NCBI RefSeq assembly: GCF_003385235.1
Contig: NZ_PQIA01000087.1
Location: 1 to 39,726 of the forward strand
From: Amycolatopsis circi
Lineage (GTDB): Bacteria > Actinomycetota > Actinomycetes > Mycobacteriales > Pseudonocardiaceae
Reading direction: 5' to 3'
DNA length: 39,726 bases
The position numbers and the translations under genes were made by a program. How positions within the stretch are numbered: the first letter of the stretch is position 1; every line of letters starts with the position of its first letter. Positions 10,243 to 18,639 of the stretch are shown here, one piece after another. The notes under the pieces were generated by a model, which searched no databases, was not told the DNA's origin, and saw only the letters and a list, made by a program, of their open reading frames with translations.

Positions 10243-10935
10243 TCAGCGGCTGGTGGAACTCGTCGGGTTGGAGTCCGAAGTGGACGCACTCGGCGAGGAC
10301 GACGGCTGGCCGCCGGTCGAGCTGCTGCCGGATGAGCTGGGCGGCGGGCTGTCCGAGGACGGCGGGTGGCTCGTCGGGGTGGACGGCGTCGTCGGCGGCG
10401 TGGAACTGCTCGGCGGCTTCGGCGTCGTGGGGTGGCTGGTCGGCGGGTCGCTGCGGTCCGAAGTGGTGCCCGGTACCGGCTGTCCGCCGCCGGGCTGGCC
10501 ACCAGGCTGCCCGCCCGGCTGCCCCGCGTTAGGCGGCGGAGTGATGACACTCGTAGTCGGCTTCCCGTCCGGACCCACGGCCACCACCGTGGTCGGGGTC
10601 GGCGGGGCGGTCTGGCCGGGCGTCGGCGAGCCGGGGACGGTCATCGGGCCGCCGGGGACTGCGTTGCCTGGCACGACTACCTGCGAACTGCCCTGCAGCC
10701 CGCCCGGGCCGCCGCCGGTGGTGCTGTTCGTCGCGGTGTCGGTGACCGAGCCGGGGCCGGCCAGTTCGGCGACCGCGGCGAAGGCTGTCGCCACCACGAG
10801 GCCGCTGACGCCCAGGATGGCGTAGCCGGAGCGGCTGAGCCTCCCGCTCGCGCCCTTCGGCGGAGCGGTCGGGGCAGCGCTCACCGCGATCTCGGGCGAC
10901 GCTGAGCTTGGTTCAGGCCCGTCGGGACGGGACAT
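10243..10935 (-). CDS. Single-pass membrane protein with Pro/Ser/Thr-rich tail, unknown function
   Basis: A 230-residue protein with a cytoplasmic N-terminus of about 35 residues, one transmembrane helix (YAILGVSGLVVATAFAAVAEL) and a long low-complexity exterior rich in Pro, Ser, Thr, Gly and Gln, including GGQPGGQPGGQPGGGQP. There is no enzymatic domain. The design resembles actinobacterial wall-spanning or mucin-like surface proteins and the outer parts of some anti-sigma factors, but no zinc-binding anti-sigma motif is present. An AGGAG site lies 7 bases before the ATG. It is convergent with kdpE and divergent from acyP. Confidence 0.75.
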   Translation of the reverse strand: MSRPDGPEPSSASPEIAVSAAPTAPPKGASGRLSRSGYAILGVSGLVVATAFAAVAELAGPGSVTDTATNSTTGGGPGGLQGSSQVVVPGNAVPGGPMTVPGSPTPGQTAPPTPTTVVAVGPDGKPTTSVITPPPNAGQPGGQPGGQPGGGQPVPGTTSDRSDPPTSHPTTPKPPSSSTPPTTPSTPTSHPPSSDSPPPSSSGSSSTGGQPSSSPSASTSDSNPTSSTSR

Positions 10936-11104
10936 GCAGGCTCCTTAGAAGAGTCAACGCTCAAGTCGAGGGGCGGCAACGGGGGAGCGGGGCTCCGGCC
11001 CCGGATGCCAGGCGGGAGGTTATCACTGCTCAGGACCCGTTCGCGCGACAGAGGGACCGGGCCGTCACGGTCCGCAGCCGGGGGTGTGCGGCAGGATGGG
11101 GGCG

Positions 11105-11392
11105 GTGAACGAGCAGGAATCGCCCGTCCGGCTGGCCGCCTGGGTGCACGGGCAGGTGCAGGGAGTCGGTTTTCGCTGGTGGACCCGGAGCCGGGCGCTC
11201 GAACTCGGGCTGACCGGATTCGCCAGGAATCTCCCGGACGGCCGTGTTGAGGTCGTCGCGGAGGGTAGCCGGGACCACTGTGCGCGACTGCTGGCCGCGC
11301 TGCGCTCCGGAACGTCACCCGGACGAGTGGATCAGGTAGTTGAACGCTGGACGGCCGCCAAGGGCGGGCTGGAAGGTTTCGTCGAGCGCTGA
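11105..11392 (+). CDS. acyP: Acylphosphatase
   Basis: A 95-residue cytoplasmic hydrolase of carboxyl-phosphate bonds. The N-terminal region has AWVHGQVQGVGFRWWT, whose Arg binds phosphate, followed by GFARNLPDGRVEVVAEG with the catalytic Asn. GTG at 11105 gives the normal length; ATG at 11096 or GTG at 11084 in the same frame are possible but less fitting. acyP immediately before smc is a conserved actinobacterial arrangement (as in Mycobacterium tuberculosis). Confidence 0.9.
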   Translation: MNEQESPVRLAAWVHGQVQGVGFRWWTRSRALELGLTGFARNLPDGRVEVVAEGSRDHCARLLAALRSGTSPGRVDQVVERWTAAKGGLEGFVER

Positions 11393-11571
11393 GCCCGGTG
11401 TGGCGGCTGCGGCTGATGGGGTGTTTGGGGTTGCCGGGGCGGCCGGACCTGTGCTAGGCGCGCCCGGGCGGCCTGGCCTCCCACTGCGTTCCGGAACCCC
11501 CGGGTAGCCTGTCCCGAACCGGGGGAACCGGTAGCCATCCAGTACCCGTGGCCAAGAGGGGTCGGCAGCAC

Positions 11572-14500
11572 GTGCACCTGAAAAGCCTGACGCTCAAGGG
11601 CTTCAAGTCCTTCGCCTCGGCGACCACGCTGCGCTTCGAACCCGGCATCACCTGCGTGGTCGGCCCGAACGGCTCCGGAAAGTCGAACGTCCTCGACGCG
11701 CTGCGCTGGGTCATGGGCACTCAAGGCGCGAAGGACCTGCGCGGCGGCAAGATGGAAGACGTCATCTTCGCCGGCACCGCGGGCCGCGCCCCGCTCGGAC
11801 GCGCCGAGGTCACGCTCACCATCGACAACGCCGACGGCGCGCTGCCGATCGAGTACGCCGAGGTCTCCATCACGCGCCGGATGTTCCGCGACGGGGCGAG
11901 CGAGTACGAGATCAACGGCGACCGCTGCCGCCTGATGGACGTGCAGGAACTGCTGTCGGACTCCGGCATCGGCCGCGAGATGCACGTCATCGTCGGGCAG
12001 GGACAGCTTTCGGCGATCCTGGAGTCGAAGCCCGAGGAGCGGCGCGCGTTCATCGAGGAGGCCGCGGGCGTCCTCAAGCACCGCAAGCGCAAAGAGCAGA
12101 CCCTGCGCAAGCTCAACAACATGCAGGGCAACCTCGACCGGCTCACCGACCTCACCACCGAGCTGCGCCGTCAGCTCAAACCGCTGGGCAAACAGGCCGA
12201 GATCGCCCGCAAGGCCCAGTCGGTGCAGTCCGACCTGCGCGACGCCCGGCTCCGGCTTTTCGCCGACGACCTGGTCACCCAGCGCCAGTCCATCGCGCGC
12301 GACGAGGCCGACGAGCGCACCGCCCGTCAGCGTCGCGCCGAAGTCGAGCAGGCGCTGGAACTCGTGGCCGCCGAGGAAGCCGAGCTGGAGGCGTCGCTCG
12401 CCGAGGACGCGCCGCGGCTGCAGATCGCGCAGGAGACTTGGTACAAGCTGTCGGCGCTCACCGAGCGGTTGCGCGGCACCGTGCGGCTGGCTGTGGAGCG
12501 TCAGCGGCACCTTTCTTCCGACGTTGCCGCGCCGACTGGCGGTCGTGACCCGGAGGAGTTGCTCGCCGAGGCTGAGCAGGCCGCCGAGCGCGAGCAGGAG
12601 CTGACCGAAGCGGTCATGGAGGCCCGCGAACTTCTCGCGGAAACCGTGCTGCGCCGGGAAGATCTCGAACAGCGGGTGCAGGCCGCGGAGCGCGCGCACT
12701 GGGCCGCGGTCCGCGCGATCGCCGACCGCCGCGAGGGCATGGCGAAGCTGACCGGTCAGGTCGAAGCGTTGCGCAGCAAGAACGGCGCGACTGCGGAAGA
12801 GGTCGACCGGCTGACGGTCGGCTTGCAGGAAGCTGCCGAGCGCGCCGAGATCGCGGTCGAGGAGCTGGAAGAAGCCAAAGCCGCTGGCGGCACGGAAGAA
12901 TCCGACGACGCCGAGCTGCAGCAGCGCCACGACCGGGCGGTGGAGGCGAACAACGCCGCCAAGGCTCGCGTCGAAGAGCTGGTGAAGGCCGAACGCGGTT
13001 CCGAGCGGGAGATCGCGTCGGAAAAGGCGCGCGTCGAGGCGCTGTCGATGGGGCTCAAGCGCAAGGACGGCGCGGGTGCGTTGCTCGGTGCGTCCGCGGA
13101 AATGCCGGGCCTGCTCGGTTCGGTCGCCGCATTGCTCACCGTGCAGCCGGGCCACGAGGTCGCGCTGGCCGCCGCGCTCGGACCGATCGCGGACGCGGTC
13201 GCGGTGTCCGGCGACGAGAACGCGCTGTCCGCGCTGAAGTACTTGAAGGAAACCGATTCCGGTCGCGCCGGGATCGTGCCGGTCAGTGCTGGGTCCACTG
13301 TGGACACCAGTTCGTGGCCGATGCTGCCCGCGGGTGCGCGCTGGGCCCGCGAGGTCGTCAACGCGCCGGAGCAGCTGCGGCCCGCGGTCGAGAAGGCGCT
13401 GGACCGGCTCGCGCTGGTGCCGGATCTGGATGCCGCGCGTCAGCTCGTGGCGCAGCACCCGCAGGTGCGCGCCGTTACCGCTGAGGGCGATGTCTTCGGG
13501 GCCGACTGGATCGCCGGTGGTTCCGCGGCTCGCGAGAGCGTGATCGAGGTCCAAGCGGCGGTCGACGAGGCGCAGGAACGCTTGCGCACGGCCGAACGCG
13601 CGCTGGAGCAGTACTCCGCCGAGCTGGAAGGTGCGCGTGCCGAGCAGCAGGCGCGCCGTGAAGAGGTCGGCCAGGCGAAGGACGCGCTCGGCGACGCCAA
13701 GGTGCGCAACGCGCGGTCGTCCGAGCGGCTCAACCGGTTGCAGCAGGCGGCGCGGTCCGCGCAGGCCGAGGTCGAACGGCTGACCCAGCAGCGCGCGAAG
13801 GTCGAGCAGAGCCGCGAGCACGCGCTGGAACAGTTGGCGGAGCTGGAAGAACGGCTCGCCGCGGTCGCCGAGCAGCCGGTCGAAGACGATCCGGACACCG
13901 CCGAGCGCGACGAGGCCGCCGAGCAGCTTGCCGTGGTACGGCAGGAAGAAGTCGAAGCACGGCTCGCGCAGCGCACCGCCGAGGAACGCGCGCGCAGCAT
14001 CGCCGGGCGAGCGGAATCGTTGCGCCGTGCGGCCTACGCCGAGCAACAGGCCCGTGAGCGCGCGGCCAAGGCCCGGGAAGCACGCGAGCGGGGCGCGGAA
14101 ATCGCCAACGCGGTCGTCAACGCCGGTGAGTTCGCGTTGGAGCGCATCGAGATCTCGGTGCAGCGCGCGGCCGCCGAGCGCGACGAAGCACAGGCACAGC
14201 GCCAAAGCCGCGAAACCGCGCTCACCGCGGTGCGCGCGAAGGTGCGCGAGCTGTCCGGCGAACTGGAGAAGCTGACCGACGCCGTGCACCGCGACGAGGT
14301 GCTGCGCGCCGAGCAGAAGCTGCGGCTGGAAACGCTGGAAGCCAAAATCGCCGAGGACTTCGGCATCGGGCTGGCGGACCTGGTCGAGGAGTACGGTCCG
14401 GACGTGCCGGTGCCCCCGAGCGCCGGCGAGATGGCCGAGTACGAGGCGGCCAAGGAACGCGGCGAGGACGTCACGCAGCCGCCGCCGATGCCGTTCGACC

Positions 14501-15174
14501 GCGACACCCAGACCCGCCGCGCCAAGCGCGCGGAGAAGGACCTGACCCTGCTGGGCAAGGTGAACCCGCTGGCGCTGGAGGAATTCGCGGCGCTGGAGGA
14601 ACGGTACAAATTCCTCTCCACCCAGCTGGAAGACCTCAAGGACACCCGCAAGGACCTCGAGGCCGTCATCAAGCAGGTCGACGAGAAGATCCTGGAGGTC
14701 TTCGCCGCGGCCTACACGGACGTGGCGCGCGAGTTCGAGACGGTGTTCAGCGTGCTGTTCCCCGGCGGCGAGGGCCGGATGGTGCTCACCGAGCCGAACG
14801 ACCTGCTCGCCACCGGCGTGGACGTCGAGGCGCGCCCGCCGGGCAAGAAGGTCAAGCGGCTGTCGCTGCTGTCGGGCGGCGAGAAGTCGCTGGTCGCGGT
14901 CGGCATGCTGGTCGCGATCTTCCGCGCCCGCCCTTCGCCCTTCTACGTGATGGACGAGGTCGAGGCCGCGCTGGACGACACCAACATGCGCCGGCTGATC
15001 GGCCTGCTGGAGCAGCTGCGCGATTCGTCGCAGCTGATCATCATCACGCACCAGAAGCCGACGATGGAGATCGCCGACGCGCTGTACGGCGTGAGCATGC
15101 AGGGCGACGGCATCACCAAGGTGATCTCGCAGCGGCTGCGCGCCGCGGACGAGGAACCGGTCCCGGCTTCCTGA
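11572..15174 (+). CDS. smc: Chromosome segregation protein SMC
   Basis: A 1200-residue SMC ATPase that organises and segregates the chromosome, normally with ScpA and ScpB. It has Walker A GPNGSGKSN near residues 30-40, a long coiled coil, a hinge at about 500-630 (the GLLGSVAALLTV region onward), a second coil, the signature LSGGEKSLVAVGML near 1100 and Walker B FYVMDEVEAALDD near 1125. GTG at 11572 gives the family N-terminus MHLKSLTLKGFKSFAS; GTG at 11548 would add eight residues. The TAGCCT at 11505-11510 could be a -10 element. The Ala/Arg/Glu-rich coils cause many spurious open frames on both strands. Confidence 0.97.
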   Translation: MHLKSLTLKGFKSFASATTLRFEPGITCVVGPNGSGKSNVLDALRWVMGTQGAKDLRGGKMEDVIFAGTAGRAPLGRAEVTLTIDNADGALPIEYAEVSITRRMFRDGASEYEINGDRCRLMDVQELLSDSGIGREMHVIVGQGQLSAILESKPEERRAFIEEAAGVLKHRKRKEQTLRKLNNMQGNLDRLTDLTTELRRQLKPLGKQAEIARKAQSVQSDLRDARLRLFADDLVTQRQSIARDEADERTARQRRAEVEQALELVAAEEAELEASLAEDAPRLQIAQETWYKLSALTERLRGTVRLAVERQRHLSSDVAAPTGGRDPEELLAEAEQAAEREQELTEAVMEARELLAETVLRREDLEQRVQAAERAHWAAVRAIADRREGMAKLTGQVEALRSKNGATAEEVDRLTVGLQEAAERAEIAVEELEEAKAAGGTEESDDAELQQRHDRAVEANNAAKARVEELVKAERGSEREIASEKARVEALSMGLKRKDGAGALLGASAEMPGLLGSVAALLTVQPGHEVALAAALGPIADAVAVSGDENALSALKYLKETDSGRAGIVPVSAGSTVDTSSWPMLPAGARWAREVVNAPEQLRPAVEKALDRLALVPDLDAARQLVAQHPQVRAVTAEGDVFGADWIAGGSAARESVIEVQAAVDEAQERLRTAERALEQYSAELEGARAEQQARREEVGQAKDALGDAKVRNARSSERLNRLQQAARSAQAEVERLTQQRAKVEQSREHALEQLAELEERLAAVAEQPVEDDPDTAERDEAAEQLAVVRQEEVEARLAQRTAEERARSIAGRAESLRRAAYAEQQARERAAKAREARERGAEIANAVVNAGEFALERIEISVQRAAAERDEAQAQRQSRETALTAVRAKVRELSGELEKLTDAVHRDEVLRAEQKLRLETLEAKIAEDFGIGLADLVEEYGPDVPVPPSAGEMAEYEAAKERGEDVTQPPPMPFDRDTQTRRAKRAEKDLTLLGKVNPLALEEFAALEERYKFLSTQLEDLKDTRKDLEAVIKQVDEKILEVFAAAYTDVAREFETVFSVLFPGGEGRMVLTEPNDLLATGVDVEARPPGKKVKRLSLLSGGEKSLVAVGMLVAIFRARPSPFYVMDEVEAALDDTNMRRLIGLLEQLRDSSQLIIITHQKPTMEIADALYGVSMQGDGITKVISQRLRAADEEPVPAS

Positions 15175-15199
15175 GCGGGTTGCGCCGGTCCCGGCGATC

Positions 15200-15235
15200 C
15201 TGCCCGAACGGGCAGGCCTGCCCGGACAGCTGTCC
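15200..15235 (+). terminator. Hairpins after smc
   Basis: CTGCCC-GAAC-GGGCAG (15200-15215) forms a short GC-rich hairpin 26 bases after the smc stop, followed by the perfect palindrome GGACAGCTGTCC (15224-15235). No T-run follows, as is common in GC-rich actinomycetes. These are plausible as the 3' end of the acyP-smc message. Confidence 0.5.
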
Positions 15236-15310
15236 GATCGGCCAACTGCCGCCGGGTCCGCGCGTCTTCAGGAGTGTTCGCAAGAAACACATCCTGGAGG
15301 GGATTCGACA

Positions 15311-15859
15311 ATGCGCACCATGGTGGCCCGCACCCTGATTTCCGGTTCGATGCTCGGCGTTGCGCTGGCAGTAGGCGCGTGCGGCGGCGGTTCGCAGACT
15401 GGGCAGGCCGCAGTGGCGCAGAGTGTGCTCTCGGCCGCGCCGACCGCTTCGTCGGTGGCAGCGCCGAGTTCTTCCGCCACGCCCGCGCCGTCCACCCAGG
15501 CGCAGGCCCCGACGCACGCGAGCAAGCCGAAGCCGCACCCGACTCCGGCCAAGCAGCAGCCCGGCGACCGCCTGCCGGGCAAGGGCGAACTCGGCAACGG
15601 AGCCGACTGCGGCCCGGTCGACGGCCCCGGCAGCAAGGTCGACGTGGTCACCGAGGCGATGCCCGCCGGAACCGTCGGCTGCACCGAGGCGATCGACGTG
15701 ATGTCCGACTACCTGGCCCAGGCCCCGACCAAGGCCGAGGGCAGCGGACACTTCCTCGACGTCGACGGCTGGAACTGCGGCTACGACGGCGGAAACGGCG
15801 GCAGCAAGCAGATTTTCTGCGGCAGCAAGGGTCTTTCGTTCCACGGCAAGTCCGTCTGA
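15311..15859 (+). CDS. Four-cysteine lipoprotein, unknown function (copy A)
   Basis: A 182-residue exported lipoprotein. A basic N-terminus and hydrophobic stretch lead to a lipobox AVGAC with Cys24. A Ser/Ala/Pro/Thr-rich linker follows (about 30-90), then a compact C-terminal domain of about 85 residues with four cysteines: CGPVDGPG, VGCTEAIDVM, WNCGYDGG and IFCGSKG. The same domain recurs in the gene at 16507, so the pair are paralogues. The conserved cysteines probably form two disulfides outside the cell. A GGAGGGG site lies upstream of the ATG. I do not recognise the family. Confidence 0.75.
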   Translation: MRTMVARTLISGSMLGVALAVGACGGGSQTGQAAVAQSVLSAAPTASSVAAPSSSATPAPSTQAQAPTHASKPKPHPTPAKQQPGDRLPGKGELGNGADCGPVDGPGSKVDVVTEAMPAGTVGCTEAIDVMSDYLAQAPTKAEGSGHFLDVDGWNCGYDGGNGGSKQIFCGSKGLSFHGKSV

Positions 15860-16031
15860 GCGAGGTCCCTTTTCTCTCGCACCCCGGGTACGAACGGGTA
15901 GAAGCGGACGCGACGGCTGTCCGGGCGAGGCCCGCTGCTGGCACGGTCGATCTCGTCCGGCGGCGCGGTTTTCGCCGCAGCGGCCGGGATCACTTTCAAG
16001 GCAGCACTGGGAGAAAGGTTCCACAGCGATC

Positions 16032-16373
16032 ATGCCTTCACTCGTCAAGAGACTCGCGATCGGCGGCGCCGCGGCGCTCGCGCTGGCCGTCACCGTTCCC
16101 GCCGGTCAGGCGTTCGCCATCGACCGGGTCGCCTGCAACGGCCGCACCGACTTCGTCCAGTTGCGTCTCGCGGGCGGAAACCCTTGGGACGGCAGCGATG
16201 TCGCCTGCTTCGCCAACTCCGGCGCGACCTACGTGGACCTGGGCGGCGTCGCCCGGGTCGACTCCGGCAACAACTCGGTCACCCTGTACTGGGACGGCGG
16301 CCGGACCGACCTCGGCCACTGGCAGGGCGGCGACCTGAACTTCGTGCACGTGCGGCAGGTCGTCATCCACTGA
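16032..16373 (+). CDS. Secreted beta/gamma-crystallin-like small protein
   Basis: A 113-residue protein with a Sec signal peptide (MPSLVKRLAIGGAAALALAV, probable cleavage after AFA at residue 29). The mature part of about 84 residues contains VACNGRTDFVQLRL and ACFANSGATYVDLGGVARVDSGNNSVTLYW. This pattern, with two Cys and a Tyr/Gly-rich Greek-key rhythm, resembles the Streptomyces killer-toxin-like/beta-gamma crystallin proteins. That is a family-level resemblance only; toxin, inhibitor or structural roles all remain possible. It lies between the two lipoprotein paralogues and is followed by a strong terminator. Confidence 0.7.
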   Translation: MPSLVKRLAIGGAAALALAVTVPAGQAFAIDRVACNGRTDFVQLRLAGGNPWDGSDVACFANSGATYVDLGGVARVDSGNNSVTLYWDGGRTDLGHWQGGDLNFVHVRQVVIH

Positions 16374-16387
16374 CGGATTCTTCGCGA

Positions 16388-16425
16388 CGGCCCGGCTTCC
16401 CCGACCTCGGGAGGCCGGGCCGTTT
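16388..16425 (+). terminator. Rho-independent terminator
   Basis: CGGCCCGGC (16388-16396) pairs perfectly with GCCGGGCCG (16414-16422). An inner CCCG/CGGG pairing extends the stem, and TTT follows. It lies 15 bases after the stop of the crystallin-like gene and separates it from the second lipoprotein gene. Confidence 0.85.
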
Positions 16426-16506
16426 CGCTGCCGCACTGCCGACCCGGCGCGGTCCGCTTAGGGTGATCCTGGCCGATCGGCGGCCGAACCCCGGGAGGAA
16501 TTCTTC

Positions 16507-17010
16507 ATGCGCACGAAGCTGTCCAAAACCGCTGTCACAGCGTCGCTTCTCGCGTTCGGCGCGCTGGTTTCGGCTTGCGGCGGGGGCAGCGACCCGGCGG
16601 GCGCCCTCTCGTCCCCGCCGTCGGTCGCCCTCACTGTCACGTCCGCACCGGCGAGTCCCGTGCCGAGCAGCAAGGCCGCGCCCGCGAGCAAGACGCCCAG
16701 CGCGAGCAAGTCCGAGGACAGCGGCGCGGACACCGGCGAGACAGTCGGCCCGCCGGTCGACTGCGGCCCGATCGACGCGCCCAACGGCAAGGTCGGTCTG
16801 GTCGCCGCCGAGACCAAAGCCGGTCGCCCCGGCTGCACCGAGGCGATCAACGTGATCACCCAGTACTTCGAGGACGCGCCGAAGAAGGCCGAGGGCACCG
16901 CGCACGTGCTGAACGTGAACGGCTGGCGGTGCCTGGCCGACACCGGCGCGCAGGGCAGCGGCCGGATCGGCTGCGACAAGGACGGGCTGACCTTCTACAC
17001 CCAGCCGTAA
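16507..17010 (+). CDS. Four-cysteine lipoprotein, unknown function (copy B)
   Basis: A 167-residue paralogue of the gene at 15311. The signal peptide ends in lipobox LVSAC (Cys24). A Ser/Ala/Pro/Lys linker follows, then the shared domain CGPIDAPNGKV, PGCTEAINVITQYF, APKKAEGTAHVLNVNGWRC and IGCDKDGLTFY. All four cysteines and the EGxxHxLxVxGWxC core are kept while the linker differs, suggesting selection on the folded domain. It has a GGGAGGA ribosome site and its own promoter region after the terminator at 16388. The 44-bp palindrome at 17016 follows its stop by five bases. Confidence 0.75.
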   Translation: MRTKLSKTAVTASLLAFGALVSACGGGSDPAGALSSPPSVALTVTSAPASPVPSSKAAPASKTPSASKSEDSGADTGETVGPPVDCGPIDAPNGKVGLVAAETKAGRPGCTEAINVITQYFEDAPKKAEGTAHVLNVNGWRCLADTGAQGSGRIGCDKDGLTFYTQP

Positions 17011-17015
17011 CGACG

Positions 17016-17059
17016 TCGTGAGTGTTGATCCCGGTTCTAACCGGGATCAACACTCACGA
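17016..17059. repeat. 44-bp modular palindrome, copy 1
   Basis: Two perfectly complementary 21-nt arms around a CT centre. The arm reads TCGTGAGTG, then the copy-specific TTGATCCC, then GGTT. It separates two convergent genes (lipoprotein B and the symporter), five bases from each stop codon, so bidirectional termination is likely here. Confidence 0.9.
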
Positions 17060-17064
17060 GCTTT

Positions 17065-18630
17065 CTACGCAGGGCTTTCCGCAGGTTCCTCGATCTTCGC
17101 GACGTTCGGGTCCGCCCCACTTCGCCGCAGCGACAGCAGCCCGCCCACGATCAGCGTGATCAGCACCCCGGCGAACGTGTACCAGTACGTCGCCAGCGGC
17201 ACGAGCGTCTTCGTCGCGGCACCGAACTTGATATGCACGTCGGTGGTCGCCTTGTCGAATTTCACGAACAGGATCAGGAACGCCATCCCGACCACCGAAC
17301 AGGCGAACGCGATCACCGCGTCGGACTGGCGGGCCTTGCGCACCAGCAGGCCGAGGAAGAACGAGCCGAGCAGCGCGCCGTAGGTGTAGCCGACGATCCC
17401 GAGGCCCTGCTGGATCACCGGGTCCTTCGAGTTCGTGAACATCGAGGCGAACACCGCGAACACCGCCGCCCAGATGAGTGTCCACATGCGACCGTGCCGG
17501 AGCAGCTTGGCGTCCTCGACCGACTTGTTCGTGAACCGCTGGTAGAGGTCGGCGATGGTGGACGTGGACAGCGCGTTGAGCGCGGACGCGAGCGCGCCCA
17601 TGGTGGAGGCGAGGATGCCGGCGATCAGCAGCCCGGCCAGTCCGACCGGCAGGTCGTTGACGATGAAGTTGGAGAACACGTCGTCGCCGGACATCTTCCC
17701 GGCCGCGACCGCGGTGGCCGTCGAGCCCGTCTTGCCGCCGGTGTAGACCCACAGCATCGCGCCGACGAGCAGGAACAGCGCGAACTGGATGAACACCACG
17801 ATCGACGAGCCGATCAGCGCGCGCTGGCCGTCGCGCAGGTTCCGGCACGACAGCAGCCGGCCGACGATCAACTGGTCCGCGCCGTGCGAAGCCATCGACA
17901 GGAACGCGCCGCCGACCACCGCGCAGAGGAACGCGTACGGGTTGGTGAGCAGGTTCGACGCGAAGTCGGTGAGCTGGAACCGGCCCTGGCTCGAAGCAAG
18001 CTGCGTCCAGCCGGACGGCAGCTTCGTGGACAGGAAGATCACCGCGCCGATCGCACCGAGGATGTAGAGCGACCACTGGATGACGTCGACCCAGATCACC
18101 GACTTGATGCCGCCGACGAACGCGTAGATCACGGTGAGCGCGGTCAGCAGCACGACGATGTGCCAGTACTCGGTGTGGATGCCGTAGTGGCTGAGGATCG
18201 CCTTGATCGGGATCGCCCCGGCGAACAGCCGCAGCCCCTCGGCGAGCAGCCGGGTCACCACGAAGGTCACCGACGCGGTGCCCTGCAGCCCGCGCCCGAA
18301 GCGGCGGCCGAGGAATTCGTACGCGCTCACGTAATTGCCGCGGAAATAGCGCGGCAGCAGCACGAACGCGGCGATCACGCGGCCGATGATGTAGCCGAAA
18401 GCCACTTCCAGGAACAGGAAGGCGCTGCCGAACACGAGCCCGGGCGTGGAGATCACGGTGAGCGTGGAGGTCTCTGTCGCCACCACCGAGAGCGTGACCG
18501 CCCACCACGGCATGCTGCGTTCGCCGACGAAGTAGTCGTTCGCGGACTTCTGTCTGCGCCCGATCAGCACGCCGATGATCGGCATCGCCGCGAGGTACAC
18601 GATGACGATCACCAGATCGACTGGATTCAT
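17065..18630 (-). CDS. Sodium:solute symporter family (SSS) transporter
   Basis: A 521-residue polytopic membrane protein with about 13 predicted helices. It starts MNPVDLVIVIVYLAAMPIIG and has typical SSS segments: NDYFVGERSMPWWAVTLS, ATETSTLTVISTPGLVFG and GGIKSVIWVDVIQW. Substrates in this family include sugars, sialic acid, amino acids, nucleosides and others. It starts 9 bases after the anmK stop with GGAGAA as ribosome site, so the two form an operon. Import of a muropeptide sugar such as (anhydro-)N-acetylmuramate is a reasonable inference from that pairing, but it is untested. Confidence 0.88.
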   Translation of the reverse strand: MNPVDLVIVIVYLAAMPIIGVLIGRRQKSANDYFVGERSMPWWAVTLSVVATETSTLTVISTPGLVFGSAFLFLEVAFGYIIGRVIAAFVLLPRYFRGNYVSAYEFLGRRFGRGLQGTASVTFVVTRLLAEGLRLFAGAIPIKAILSHYGIHTEYWHIVVLLTALTVIYAFVGGIKSVIWVDVIQWSLYILGAIGAVIFLSTKLPSGWTQLASSQGRFQLTDFASNLLTNPYAFLCAVVGGAFLSMASHGADQLIVGRLLSCRNLRDGQRALIGSSIVVFIQFALFLLVGAMLWVYTGGKTGSTATAVAAGKMSGDDVFSNFIVNDLPVGLAGLLIAGILASTMGALASALNALSTSTIADLYQRFTNKSVEDAKLLRHGRMWTLIWAAVFAVFASMFTNSKDPVIQQGLGIVGYTYGALLGSFFLGLLVRKARQSDAVIAFACSVVGMAFLILFVKFDKATTDVHIKFGAATKTLVPLATYWYTFAGVLITLIVGGLLSLRRSGADPNVAKIEEPAESPA

Positions 18631-18639
18631 GGGGTTCTC

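Noticed and set aside
11332..15051. A 1239-codon open frame antisense to smc and other very long antisense frames (e.g. over kdpB, kdpD, aceB, htpG)
   Set aside because: They mirror the GC-rich codon pattern of the real genes, contain Arg/Gly/His-rich low-complexity sequence without domains, and lack ribosome sites.
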